NCBI GenBank assembly: GCA_963745915.1
Contig: CAVUZA010000002.1
Span: forward strand, 682,001-746,000
Reading direction: 5' to 3'
DNA length: 64,000 nucleotides
DNA from: VRUE01 sp963745915
GTDB taxonomy: Bacteria; Actinomycetota; Thermoleophilia; Solirubrobacterales; 70-9
Shown: positions 24,661-31,588 of the stretch, piece after piece
Numbering within the stretch: the stretch's first letter is position 1
Layout: each line of letters opens with the position of its first letter
The notes under the pieces: model-generated
Told to the model about the DNA's origin: nothing
Databases searched by the model: none
Seen by the model: the letters and a program-made list of their open reading frames with translations, nothing else
Made by a program: the position numbers and the translations under genes

Positions 24661-25899
24661 ATGATCGAGGTCGCCGCCGCCATCAAGGTCGACACCGAGT
24701 CGTTCTCGGCGATCGTCCTCGTCGCCGCGCTGGCGGCGACGACGGTCGCCTTCGTGCCCAAGCGGCTGGCGCCGCCGGTCGTCGTGCTCGAGCTCTTCCT
24801 CGGCATCCTCGTCGGGCCGCAGGTCCTCGACATCGCCCACACCGACGAATTCATCGCCTTCTTCTCCAACCTCGGGCTCGGCATGCTCTTCTACTTCGCC
24901 GGCTACGAGATCAACTTCGAGCGCATCCGCGGCCGGCCGCTGCGCCTCGGCGCCACCGGCTGGGCCTTCTCGATCGTCCTCGCCCACGCGATCGCCGCCG
25001 GCCTGGTGCTGAGTGGGACGATCCTCTCCGCGCTCTACGTCGGCTGCGCGATGGCGACGACCGCGATCGGCACCCTGATCCCGATCCTGCGCGACGACGG
25101 CGAGCTGAGGACGCGCTTCGGCAAATACCTGCTGGCGGCCGGGGGGGCCGGCGAGTTCGGCCCGATCCTGCTCGTCACCCTCTTCCTCTCGACCACCCAC
25201 CCGCTGCACGAGGCGGCGATCCTGATCGCCTTCGTCATCCTCGCCGTCGGCGTGGCGCTGCTCTCGATGCGGGTCGCCGGGCGCAGCTGGTCGGTGATGG
25301 AGCGCACCTTCGAGGCCAGCAACCAGCTCGCGGTGCGGGTCACGGTGCTGCTCATCTTCGGCCTCGTCCTGCTCGCCGGCAAGCTCGGCCTCGACATCCT
25401 GCTCGGCGGCTTCGTCGCCGGCCTGATCACCCGCCTCGCCCTGCGCGGCCACGAGTTGCAGATCTTCGAGTCGAAGCTGACCGCGGTCGGCTTCGGCTTC
25501 TTCGTCCCCTTCTTCTTCGTCACCAGCGGGATCGAATTCGACCTCGACGCGCTCGGCTCGGTCGGCGCGGTGCTGAAGATGCTGCTCTTCCTCGTCCTCT
25601 TCCTCGTCGTCCGTGGCCTGCCCGCGATGGCGCTCTACCGCAACGTCTTCAACCTCCGCGACCGCGCCGCCTTCGCCTTCTACACCGCGACCGAGCTCCC
25701 CCTCGTCCTGGCGATCACCACGATCGCGGTCGAGGTCGGCGAGATGAAATCCTCGACCGCGGCCGGCTTGGTCGGCGCCGCGATGCTCTCGACCCTGATC
25801 TTCCCCTTCGTCGGCCTCGCCCTGCGCCGCCACGCCGAGGCCGAAGCCGACAAGGACAAGCCACCACCCGCCGCCGCCCAGGCCCCAGCCCCAGCCTGA
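24661..25899 (+). CDS. Cation/proton antiporter (CPA2, KefB-like)
   Basis: A 412-residue membrane protein with about 12 TM segments. The opening (FSAIVLVAALAATTVAFVPKRLAPPVVVLELFLGILVGP) matches CPA2 antiporters, with LGMLFYFAGYEINFERI in the fourth segment. AMATTAIGTLIPIL and GAGEFGPILL fill the place of the ion-binding region, and FVTSGIEFDLDAL and TATELPLVLAITTIA follow. No RCK/TrkA-N domain is attached. The C-terminus is an Ala/Pro-rich tail. It probably exchanges Na+ or K+ for protons. Confidence 0.9.
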   Translation: MIEVAAAIKVDTESFSAIVLVAALAATTVAFVPKRLAPPVVVLELFLGILVGPQVLDIAHTDEFIAFFSNLGLGMLFYFAGYEINFERIRGRPLRLGATGWAFSIVLAHAIAAGLVLSGTILSALYVGCAMATTAIGTLIPILRDDGELRTRFGKYLLAAGGAGEFGPILLVTLFLSTTHPLHEAAILIAFVILAVGVALLSMRVAGRSWSVMERTFEASNQLAVRVTVLLIFGLVLLAGKLGLDILLGGFVAGLITRLALRGHELQIFESKLTAVGFGFFVPFFFVTSGIEFDLDALGSVGAVLKMLLFLVLFLVVRGLPAMALYRNVFNLRDRAAFAFYTATELPLVLAITTIAVEVGEMKSSTAAGLVGAAMLSTLIFPFVGLALRRHAEAEADKDKPPPAAAQAPAPA

Positions 25900-25936
25900 C
25901 CGCCCCCCACATCCGCCTATGATTGACCCCGCTCCC

Positions 25937-26008
25937 GGGCGCGTAGCTCAGCGGGAGAGCGCTCGCCTCACACGCGAGAGGTCGTTGGTTCGAACCCAAC
26001 CGCGCCCA
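25937..26008 (+). tRNA. tRNA-Val (anticodon CAC)
   Basis: A complete cloverleaf: acceptor GGGCGCG / CGCGCCC, D arm GCTCAGCGGGAGAGC, anticodon arm CTCGC-CTCACAC-GCGAG with CAC at 34-36, and T arm TTGGTTCGAACCCAA. Discriminator A; the CCA is not encoded. A toxin-antitoxin-rich accessory patch starts just downstream. Confidence 0.97.
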
Positions 26009-26174
26009 TCGGTTGAATCGCCTACATCTGAGCGGGATTCGGCAGCCTCCAAAGTCATCTGCTCGCCCGGCTCAGGCAGACGAAGATGAGACCTTCAGGG
26101 GTGCTGCGCAGAACTCCTTGTCGACAAGGGACGCGTCGGAATCTGCGGAGAATTTCTCGCGACCCGGAGTCCCC

Positions 26175-26552
26175 CTACGAGTCGTGACGATGCATGCGGC
26201 GATGAGCCATGAGGTAGACGGATTCGGCAGCGGACCCCGGCGGGTGGTGCCGGACGCCGAACGCGAGATGGTCGAGATAGAGCCGCCCATCTTTGTTCTT
26301 CGCGAGTCGGTACACGAGACCAAGCGGGCCTCCGGGCGGCGGGATGTAGACCTTCACGCAGCCGGGGAGGCTGGTGCCGTCTCGGGCGTCCTCATCACAG
26401 GCGAATAGAGCATCCACCGCCTGGCCCTCTCGCTCGAGGCGGGAGCGGGTTTCTTTGCCAATGCGACGGGCGCTCTTGCTCGCCTTGCGCAGGTCCTCCT
26501 GCCAGGCCAACTCATCAAAGGCGACTGGCGCGAAGCCCCGCTTGAGCGCCAC
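26175..26552 (-). CDS. Hypothetical protein, possible toxin-like partner
   Basis: A 125-residue protein, MALKRGFAPVAFDELAWQED onwards, family not recognised with confidence. Features are a charged helical first half (LRKASKSARRIGKETRSRLE), a beta segment VKVYIPPPGGPLGLVYRLAK, and a basic C-terminus (FGVRHHPPGSAAESVYLMAHRRMHRH). Small size, position as the last gene of a five-gene string headed by VapBC, and a 3-nt gap to a 66-residue acidic protein suggest a second toxin-antitoxin-like pair. The 166 nt between it and the tRNA hold nothing I can identify. Confidence 0.65.
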   Translation of the reverse strand: MALKRGFAPVAFDELAWQEDLRKASKSARRIGKETRSRLEREGQAVDALFACDEDARDGTSLPGCVKVYIPPPGGPLGLVYRLAKNKDGRLYLDHLAFGVRHHPPGSAAESVYLMAHRRMHRHDS

Positions 26553-26555
26553 GGC

Positions 26556-26756
26556 TCAGCCCTCGCCGTCTGCGGGCTTAACTGCCCCGTAGGCAGCCTC
26601 GAACTCGGCAAGCGTTGCGGGCTCATGGCCCAGGCGGTTCATGATCGCCTGGGCGGAGGTATCGGGGGCAACAAGGAGGCGGCCGTCTGCACGGGCCTCC
26701 TCGACTACGTAGCTACCCTCGAAGTCGCCGCTGAGTTTGACGTGAGGCTGCTCCAT
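26556..26756 (-). CDS. Small acidic protein, putative antitoxin
   Basis: 66 residues from ATG 26756 (MEQPHVKLSGDFEGSYVVEE); an in-frame start at 26768 is also possible. Acidic, with a beta-like first half and a helical second half (AQAIMNRLGHEPATLAEFEA). It sits 3 nt before the 125-residue protein and about 8 nt after the preceding small gene, so it is in the same transcript. Antitoxin role is inferred only from size, charge and pairing. Confidence 0.6.
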   Translation of the reverse strand: MEQPHVKLSGDFEGSYVVEEARADGRLLVAPDTSAQAIMNRLGHEPATLAEFEAAYGAVKPADGEG

Positions 26757-26764
26757 GACGGAAA

Positions 26765-27010
26765 TCATGGCAGAGGACGCGGCCGACCTTCACGGCGCTC
26801 CTGACGAACTTCGCGGACCGCTTTCACGGCTTCTCGTTCGATCTCCTCGACGGGAACCCCCGCGAAGCGCTCTCGGATGCGTTCGGCCGCCCGGCGTCCG
26901 CGCTGGATGCGGGCGGCGCTTTCGCGAAGTTCCGAATCGCTCGCCTCGGGACGATGCTCGCGGAGTTGCTCGATCAGGCTACCGTCACCTTTTGTCTGCG
27001 ATTTGGACAC
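26765..27010 (-). CDS. Small charged helical protein downstream of vapC
   Basis: 81 residues, MSKSQTKGDGSLIEQLREHR onwards, very rich in Arg and Glu (SAARIQRGRRAAERIRERFA, EREAVKAVREVRQERREG) and predicted almost fully helical. It begins 6 nt after the vapC stop. It resembles the helical antitoxin-like proteins often stacked in such cassettes, but I do not recognise the family. Confidence 0.65.
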   Translation of the reverse strand: MSKSQTKGDGSLIEQLREHRPEASDSELRESAARIQRGRRAAERIRERFAGVPVEEIEREAVKAVREVRQERREGRPRPLP

Positions 27011-27016
27011 GGGGCA

Positions 27017-27421
27017 TCAACACAGCAGACGGAGGGCGCAATCCAGTTCAGGGACTTTGGACGCCTGGGCGTCGCCGGTCACGATCAGACCCACGTCCGG
27101 ATTGGTCTCCGCCGTGGCAAGGATCAAGGCGTCAGCCATCCGCAGGGACTTGAGGCGCGAGCGAAACTCGGCCGCCTTGTCTGCGACGGTCACGTCGACC
27201 GGGAGGACCCCGGAGATCAGTTGGGCGAAGAACCCCCGAACCTGATCCTCGTCGTGGTGGCCGAGCCGGGCGGCGGTCAGCGCCTCGGCGTAGGTCACCA
27301 CCGAAACCAGCAGCCGCTGCTCGCGGATGAGGTCGCGAACCGCCGCATCGGCTGCTCGGTGTAGAGCGTCTTTCCTATCGAGAAAGCCGACGACGGCGCT
27401 GGAGTCGAGGACTACCGCCAC
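27017..27421 (-). CDS. vapC: VapC-type PIN-domain ribonuclease toxin
   Basis: 134 residues from GTG 27421, giving VAVVLDSSAVVGFLDRKDALH with the first active-site Asp at residue 6. Further acidic positions: TYAEALTAAR (Glu), RMADALILATAE (Asp) and VTGDAQASKV. A 10-nt overlap with the AbrB-type antitoxin gene confirms the start; the longer frame to 27475 would run through the antitoxin. Such toxins cleave tRNA or rRNA when freed from the antitoxin. Confidence 0.9.
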   Translation of the reverse strand: MAVVLDSSAVVGFLDRKDALHRAADAAVRDLIREQRLLVSVVTYAEALTAARLGHHDEDQVRGFFAQLISGVLPVDVTVADKAAEFRSRLKSLRMADALILATAETNPDVGLIVTGDAQASKVPELDCALRLLC

Positions 27422-27651
27422 TCCTCGCGCAGTCCTTCCACGCGCTTGCGCAGATCGCCGCCGGTGTCCAGGCATCCGGAGTAGCGATCAACCAGCTCAT
27501 CGACGCGCGTCAGCACCACGCGACCGGCCCCCTCGGCCTCCACCGCCAGAGTGTCCCCGGGCTCGAAGCCGGCTGTGCGGAACGCGCCAGCGGGGATCGT
27601 CACCTGGTGCTTGCTGGACACCCTGGTCTGATTCTTTACCTTCTCTGCCAT
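27412..27651 (-). CDS. vapB: AbrB/SpoVT-type VapB antitoxin
   Basis: 79 residues from ATG 27651 (MAEKVKNQTRVSSKHQVTIP). The swapped-hairpin AbrB fold is evident in RVSSKHQVTIPAGAF followed by FEPGDTLAVEAEGAGRVVLTR. The C-terminal tail (LVDRYSGCLDTGGDLRKRVE) would wrap the PIN toxin. Overlaps vapC by 10 nt. Upstream lies the degenerate tRNA end at 27677-27712. Confidence 0.88.
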   Translation of the reverse strand: MAEKVKNQTRVSSKHQVTIPAGAFRTAGFEPGDTLAVEAEGAGRVVLTRVDELVDRYSGCLDTGGDLRKRVEGLREEWR

Positions 27652-27676
27652 TGGTAAAGGATAACAACGCCCCTGC

Positions 27677-27712
27677 GGTCGCTGGTTCGAACCCAGGCGG
27701 ACCATCGGTCGA
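27677..27712 (+). repeat. Degenerate copy of a tRNA 3' end (possible att relic)
   Basis: The 19 nt at 27677-27695 match 25980-25998 inside tRNA-Val at 18 of 19 positions, and CCATCGGT then TGA/CGA follows in both copies at nearly the same distance. The copy lacks an acceptor or anticodon arm. It brackets the five-gene VapBC string opposite the intact tRNA, as an attachment-site scar or a fragment of a lost tRNA would. No integrase lies between them. The rest of 27652-27772 shows no gene. Confidence 0.55.
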
Positions 27713-27772
27713 GCCTCCGCAGTTTGAGACTCAGGGCTCGACCATGCGTTCTGGGCGCAGACTACGAGGTGA

Positions 27773-27928
27773 TCACTCCCGGCCGGTGGCTACGAAACGC
27801 TGATGGAAGAGCATCGCGTAGTAGGCGGCGCTCACGGCTCCCTCGGGATGCCCGCCCTCGAGGAGCTGGCGAGCGATCTCGGCTCGATCGCGAGCCTGAT
27901 CCATGAACTCCGCCGAACGCGGACTCAC
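27773..27928 (-). pseudogene. HEPN-domain protein remnant, internally deleted
   Basis: 51 codons from GTG 27928, overlapping the nucleotidyltransferase stop by 4 nt. It opens like a normal HEPN partner (MDQARDRAEIARQLLE, GAVSAAYYAMLF) but then passes directly to HQRFVATGRE and a stop. In full-length HEPN proteins of this type the AAYYAML helix is separated from a RFVATG-like segment by about 25-30 residues that include part of the active region, and 40 or more residues follow. This looks like an internal deletion with loss of the C-terminus. Without the rest of the fold it is unlikely to be an active toxin. Confidence 0.7.
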
Positions 27929-28356
27929 GAGAACCGCTCGTCTTCCAGATCGCTGCCCGCGAGAACGAGCTTGTCACGATCGACCTCGGCGAAGAAGAAG
28001 CTGCGGATGCGCCGCCGGTCGCGGAGAAAGCCGATGTCGTAGAAGCGCAGCGAGTAATAGGGCGGGCTGTCGCCCTCCTCGGCGACGAGTGCTTCCATCT
28101 GCGAGTACAGCTCGCGGCTGATGTCTTCGGGGTCACGTGCCGCCGAGACGATCGCGATCAGGTCGATGTCGGAACGCCGGTTGGGGTCGGTCTCATCCGG
28201 ATCGGCCTCCCCGCGAGCCCGCGACCCGTAGAGCCAGGCAGCGAGGAGATCGTCGCCGAGCTCGGTTTCGAGCATGGCGACGATGCGAGCGAGGGCACGG
28301 CGCTCGGTGTCGTTGAGCGCAGCGGCAGCGAGGACGTCGGAGAGATCGGCGACCAT
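27925..28356 (-). CDS. MNT-type nucleotidyltransferase (HEPN/MNT antitoxin)
   Basis: 143 residues with the minimal nucleotidyltransferase signature AAWLYGSRARGEADPDET followed by SDIDLIAIV (GSx10DxD, about residues 44-68). It overlaps the HEPN remnant by GTGA. In intact HEPN/MNT systems the MNT protein AMPylates and silences the HEPN ribonuclease. Here the partner is truncated, so this gene may be an orphan or may act in trans. Confidence 0.87.
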   Translation of the reverse strand: MVADLSDVLAAAALNDTERRALARIVAMLETELGDDLLAAWLYGSRARGEADPDETDPNRRSDIDLIAIVSAARDPEDISRELYSQMEALVAEEGDSPPYYSLRFYDIGFLRDRRRIRSFFFAEVDRDKLVLAGSDLEDERFS

Positions 28357-28417
28357 GGTTTCAGGATAGGTGGGAAAGCGGAGGGCAGGGAACTCCTCCG
28401 GGCCAGCCGCCCGGCGC

Positions 28418-29499
28418 TCAGCCGGCGCGCCTGACTTCGCGCCCGAGGCGCTCGGCGGGCAGGTAGCGGACGGACCGTCCGCGGCCTTCGACGTCGACCA
28501 GGCCGGCGTCGGTCAGCCGGCGGAGATCGGCGCTTGCGGTGGCGGCGGAGATCTCGGCCTCGGCGGCATAGGTGGAGCGGTCGGCGCCTCCGATCAGCGC
28601 CTGCTCGAGGGCGATCGCGAGCCGGTCGGGCCAGTTGCGTGAGGCGACCAGGTCTTCCAGACGAGCCCAGCGAGACGCGGCCTCCTCCACCTGGGTGAGG
28701 CGCTGACGGGCCTGGGCGATGTGGGCGTCGACGCAGAAGGAGACCCAGCCCGTGGCGTCGCCCGTGGGGTCATAGGTCTGACCGTGAGCCCGGTTGAGGG
28801 CGTCGTAGTAGGCGGCGGTGTTGTGGCCGAGGTACTCCTCTATGGAGCCGAACTCGGGGAGAGCAGGCCCTCGCGGGCGAGGACCAGCGACTGCACGATC
28901 CGCGAGATACGGCCGTTGCCGTCGGCGAAAGGGTGCACGGAGACGACGTGGAGGTGCGCCATCGCGGCGCGGATGACGACATGGGCATCGGGATCGCCGC
29001 GCTCGAGCCACTCGACCACCGCCGCCATCAGCGTCGGCACCTCGTCGGCGTCGGGAGCCCGGTAGATCAGGCGACCGTCGTCGCCGGTGATGCCGACCGG
29101 CCCGTCGCGCCAGCGCCCGGGCCGCTCCCCGCGCTGAAACGAGCAGGCGTCGAAATGCAGGTCGAGGATGACGCGGTCGAGCCAGCGAAACCCGGGGTCG
29201 GAGGCCATTGCGCCGACGTGCTCCATCGCCCGCGCGTAGCAGGACAACGCCATCTGGCTCTCGCCCTCCGGTTCGACCGGCCGCTCGCCGCCGGCCAGCG
29301 CCAGCGCCTCCCCCGGGGCGACGCTGAAGCCCTCGATCGAGGTCGACCCCTCGACGCTGCTCGCCCGTACCTGCCGGCGCAGCAGGCCGATCCAGGGGGT
29401 GCTGCGGGCGACACCCTGCCCCAGCCGGGCGCGCAGTTCGTCGAGCTCGCTCAGCCGCTCGCGGAGAGCGGGGTCGATCTTTGGCGTCGCGATCAGCAC
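28418..29499 (-). pseudogene. Fic-family adenylyltransferase with C-terminal winged helix, one-base frameshift
   Basis: From GTG 29499: an N-terminal helical region with SSVEGSTSIEGFSVAPGEAL, which contains the [ST]xxxE[GN] inhibitory motif, then the catalytic HPFADGNGRISRI (about residue 200). At the CCCC run at 28857-28860 the frame breaks. One added C joins LLSP to EFGSIEEYLGHNTAAYYDAL and the rest, which ends in a winged-helix domain (AEAEISAATASADLRRLTDAGLVDVEGRGR). With that base it is exactly 361 codons. Fic proteins transfer AMP to target proteins. Both halves are conserved, so sequence error is likely. The upstream region is an unusual repeat array. Confidence 0.82.
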
Positions 29500-29504
29500 T
29501 CACC

Positions 29505-29552
29505 GATTCTAGACGATTAAACGTCTAATCGTCTAGACGCTTATTCGTCTAA
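29505..29552. promoter_or_regulatory. Operator-like array of CGTCTA/TAGACG boxes
   Basis: About 45 bp of AT-rich sequence in a GC-rich genome holds five CGTCT(A)/TAGACG boxes in alternating orientation: 29510-29515, 29521-29526, a perfect CGTCTAGACG at 29530-29539, and 29546-29550 running into AAACG. It lies directly upstream of the fic start. This is the density expected of a cooperative repressor site, possibly for the winged-helix domain of the Fic protein itself. Confidence 0.65.
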
Positions 29553-29556
29553 ACGC

Positions 29557-29940
29557 TCAGCCGGGCTGCTGCAGGACCGAGAGGATGTTGCCGGCGGGGT
29601 CCTTGAACCAGGCGATCGACGGGCCCTGGCCGCGGGCGATGCCCTTCTCGTCCTGGTCGAAGCCCTCGTAGTCCTCGATCTCGACCCCGCGCTCGCGCAG
29701 GCCGTCGACCGCGGCGTCGACGTCGTCGACCTCGAAGTTGAGGATCGTGTAGGTGGCGGGGGCGAAGTCGGGCTTGACGTAGACGAGCGTGTCGCGGCCG
29801 CCGGCGAGCTGGATCGAGGCGACGCCGAACTCCTCGCTGAGCGTGGTGAAGCCGAGGCCGAGCGTCTCGCCGTAGAAGCGCTTCGCCGCCTCGATGTCGT
29901 CGACGGCGAAGCCGTTGGTCGCTTTGGTGTCGGTGAACAT
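29557..29940 (-). CDS. VOC-family (glyoxalase/bleomycin resistance-like) protein
   Basis: 127 residues: MFTDTKATNGFAVDDIEAAK, RFYGETLGLGFTTLSEEFG, then the second beta-alpha-beta repeat TILNFEVDDVDAAVDGLRERGV and the closing SIAWFKDPAGNILSVLQ. The Glu/His metal positions are incomplete, so enzymatic activity is uncertain. Single gene; the first clearly non-accessory gene beyond the toxin patch. Confidence 0.88.
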   Translation of the reverse strand: MFTDTKATNGFAVDDIEAAKRFYGETLGLGFTTLSEEFGVASIQLAGGRDTLVYVKPDFAPATYTILNFEVDDVDAAVDGLRERGVEIEDYEGFDQDEKGIARGQGPSIAWFKDPAGNILSVLQQPG

Positions 29941-29973
29941 GCGCTTCCTTTCGTCTCGCTGCCCGTTGCCTAC

Positions 29974-30321
29974 CTACCCGAGCAGCTCGGGGATGTGGCG
30001 CTGCAGGTGCGCGTCGATCGTCTCACGCACCCAGTCCTGGGTCGCCGAGTCGGCCATCCGGTAGCGGCCGAGCAGCATCTTCTGGTCGTCGAGCGGCAGG
30101 CCGGCGATCTCCCAGCGCACCGCGAGCCGCTCGAAGAGCAGCTCCGAGCGCCGCCGCCAGGCGTCGTCCTGGGAGGTCGCGGCGGTCGCCGGCCCCTCGC
30201 CCAGCTTGGCGATCGTCCCCGGGCTGAGCGACTCGCGCAGGGTGAGGACGTTGCCCTCCGGGTCGCGGTACTCGACCGTCGCCGCCTTCGGCCGCGCGCG
30301 GCGCTTCTTGCGCTTCGCCAT
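29974..30321 (-). CDS. Hypothetical protein
   Basis: 115 residues. Basic N-terminus (MAKRKKRRARPKAATVEY), a short RDPEGNVLTLRESLSP segment, then a helical domain (QDDAWRRRSELLFERLAVRWEIAGLPLDDQKMLLGRYRMAD to the end). No family recognised. Located 21 nt after arfB and probably in the same transcript as pcd and arfB. Confidence 0.75.
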   Translation of the reverse strand: MAKRKKRRARPKAATVEYRDPEGNVLTLRESLSPGTIAKLGEGPATAATSQDDAWRRRSELLFERLAVRWEIAGLPLDDQKMLLGRYRMADSATQDWVRETIDAHLQRHIPELLG

Positions 30322-30342
30322 CGTCCTCAGTCTCGCACGGGC

Positions 30343-30744
30343 TCAGCTGCCCGGCCCCGGCCGGCGCCGCATGCGCTTGCGTTCGCCGGCCCGCCGCTTC
30401 TCTTCGAGGCGCCGCTCGCGCGAGGCGCGGGTCGGGCGGGTCGGGCGGCGGCGGCGCGGCTCGGCGAGGCCGGCGGCGATCTTCTCCGCCAGGCGGCGCA
30501 GGGCCAGCTCGCGGTTGCGCGCCTGGCCGCGGGCGTCCTGGGCGACGGCGACGACCGGCGAGCCGGCGCGGCTGAGCAGCAGCTCGCGCTGGCGCTCGTC
30601 CAGGGCCCGCGAGCGCTCGACGTCGAAGACCGCTTCCACCCGCGAGGCGGTGACGTTGGCGTGCTGGCCGCCGGGGCCCGAGGAGCGGCTGGCACGCAGC
30701 TCGACCTCGGCCAGCGGGATCGCCAGCCGCGAGTCGATTCTCAG
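30343..30744 (-). CDS. arfB: Peptidyl-tRNA hydrolase ArfB (YaeJ-type), probable CTG start
   Basis: 133 residues. The GGQ domain reads IPLAEVELRASRSSGPGGQHANVTASRVEA, followed by a basic tail (RRRRPTRPTRASRERRLEEKRR) that enters the mRNA channel of stalled ribosomes. The first ATG/GTG/TTG start in frame lies after the GGQ motif, so the real start must be upstream. CTG at 30744 overlaps the pcd stop (CTGA) just as other pairs here overlap by ATGA or GTGA. It releases peptides from ribosomes stalled on broken mRNA. Confidence 0.87.
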   Translation of the reverse strand: MRIDSRLAIPLAEVELRASRSSGPGGQHANVTASRVEAVFDVERSRALDERQRELLLSRAGSPVVAVAQDARGQARNRELALRRLAEKIAAGLAEPRRRRPTRPTRASRERRLEEKRRAGERKRMRRRPGPGS

Positions 30745-31028
30745 CTGCTCGGCGATAGGGCGTCGACCTTCCCGGCCAGCTCGAAGTCGGCCGCCGTCAG
30801 CCCGCCCTCCGAGTGGGTGGAGATCGTCACCGTCACCGTGTCCCAGGAGAGCTCGAGGTCGGGGTGGTGGCCCATCGCCTCCGCCGGCTCGACCAGGCTC
30901 CGCACGAAGGCGACCGAGCCGACGAAGTCGCCGCAGGAGAAGTCCTTGCGGATCGCGGCGCCGGCGCGCTCCCAGCCCGCCAGGCCGGTGAGCCGCTCGC
31001 CGATCTCCGCGTCGCTGAGCAGGGCCAT
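30741..31028 (-). CDS. 4a-hydroxytetrahydrobiopterin dehydratase (PCD/DCoH)
   Basis: 95 residues, typical single-domain PCD: MALLSDAEIGERLTGLAGWE, then AEAMGHHPDLELSWDTVTVTISTHSEGGLTAADFELA with the catalytic His pair. It recycles oxidised pterin from aromatic hydroxylases. Starts 4 nt after the preceding stop and overlaps arfB by 4 nt. Confidence 0.93.
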   Translation of the reverse strand: MALLSDAEIGERLTGLAGWERAGAAIRKDFSCGDFVGSVAFVRSLVEPAEAMGHHPDLELSWDTVTVTISTHSEGGLTAADFELAGKVDALSPSS

Positions 31029-31032
31029 CGCG

Positions 31033-31485
31033 CTAATGCTGACACGTCGGCGGGCCGGCGTCGCTCGCCTCGGCGCCCTTGCCGTGGCGGGCGGCGTGCC
31101 AGAGCCGCCGCGGCGCGACCACGCCGCAGATCCCGCCCAGCCAGTGGTCGCCGTCCCAGGTGAGGAACAGGCCGTAGCGGCGCTGCCGGCGCGGCAGGGC
31201 GCAGGCCGCGGCCCGGCGGCCGCTGCGCACGGTCAGCATCCGGCCGCGACGCAGGCCGCCACCGCGGTAGACGCGCCTGATCTCGTAGCGGTAGTCGGCC
31301 CGGTAGCGCCCGCGCGGGATCACCGCGACCAGGCGCCCGACCAGGGCCGCGTCCGCCTCGCGCAGCGACTCGGCCGGCGCCTGCGGCGCGCAGGAGCAGG
31401 CCGCCGCGCTCCCGGCGAGGACCAGTCCCCCGAGCGCGACGAGCAGCAGGGCTGTCGAGAGCCGCGCCAATCGCACACCGATCAA
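31033..31485 (-). CDS. Secreted NTR/TIMP-like domain protein
   Basis: 150 residues with a signal peptide (LSTALLLVALGGLVLAGSAA) followed immediately by ACSCAPQAPAESLREADAALVGRLVAV. That is the pattern of bacterial netrin/TIMP-like proteins, where a CxC motif starts the mature protein and an OB fold follows (YRYEIRRVYRGG, LFLTWDGDHWLGGICG). Four or five Cys suggest disulfides. Function unknown; extracellular. Confidence 0.7.
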   Translation of the reverse strand: MIGVRLARLSTALLLVALGGLVLAGSAAACSCAPQAPAESLREADAALVGRLVAVIPRGRYRADYRYEIRRVYRGGGLRRGRMLTVRSGRRAAACALPRRQRRYGLFLTWDGDHWLGGICGVVAPRRLWHAARHGKGAEASDAGPPTCQH

Positions 31486-31532
31486 TGTAGAGATAAACGC
31501 CCCGATTCACAAATCGGGACCCAGCGCCACCG

Positions 31533-31579
31533 GGGTGCAACGCGTTTCGGTCCCTACGCAACGAAAAAGCGTTGCACCC
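31533..31579. repeat. Palindrome, family B (diverged copy)
   Basis: GGGTGCAACGC (31533-31543) pairs with GCGTTGCACCC (31569-31579) around a 25-nt loop GTTTCGGTCCCTACGCAACGAAAAA. The outer sequence matches family B at 14914-14970, although the inner loop has changed. A further 7-bp hairpin, CCCGATT/AATCGGG, lies at 31501-31518. Located just past the alcohol dehydrogenase stop. Confidence 0.8.
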
Positions 31580-31588
31580 GGGGCGGGC

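Noticed and set aside
25900..29560. Search for an integrase or transposase in the accessory patch
   Set aside because: No reading frame shows tyrosine or serine recombinase motifs; island status rests only on the tRNA-like repeat and gene content.
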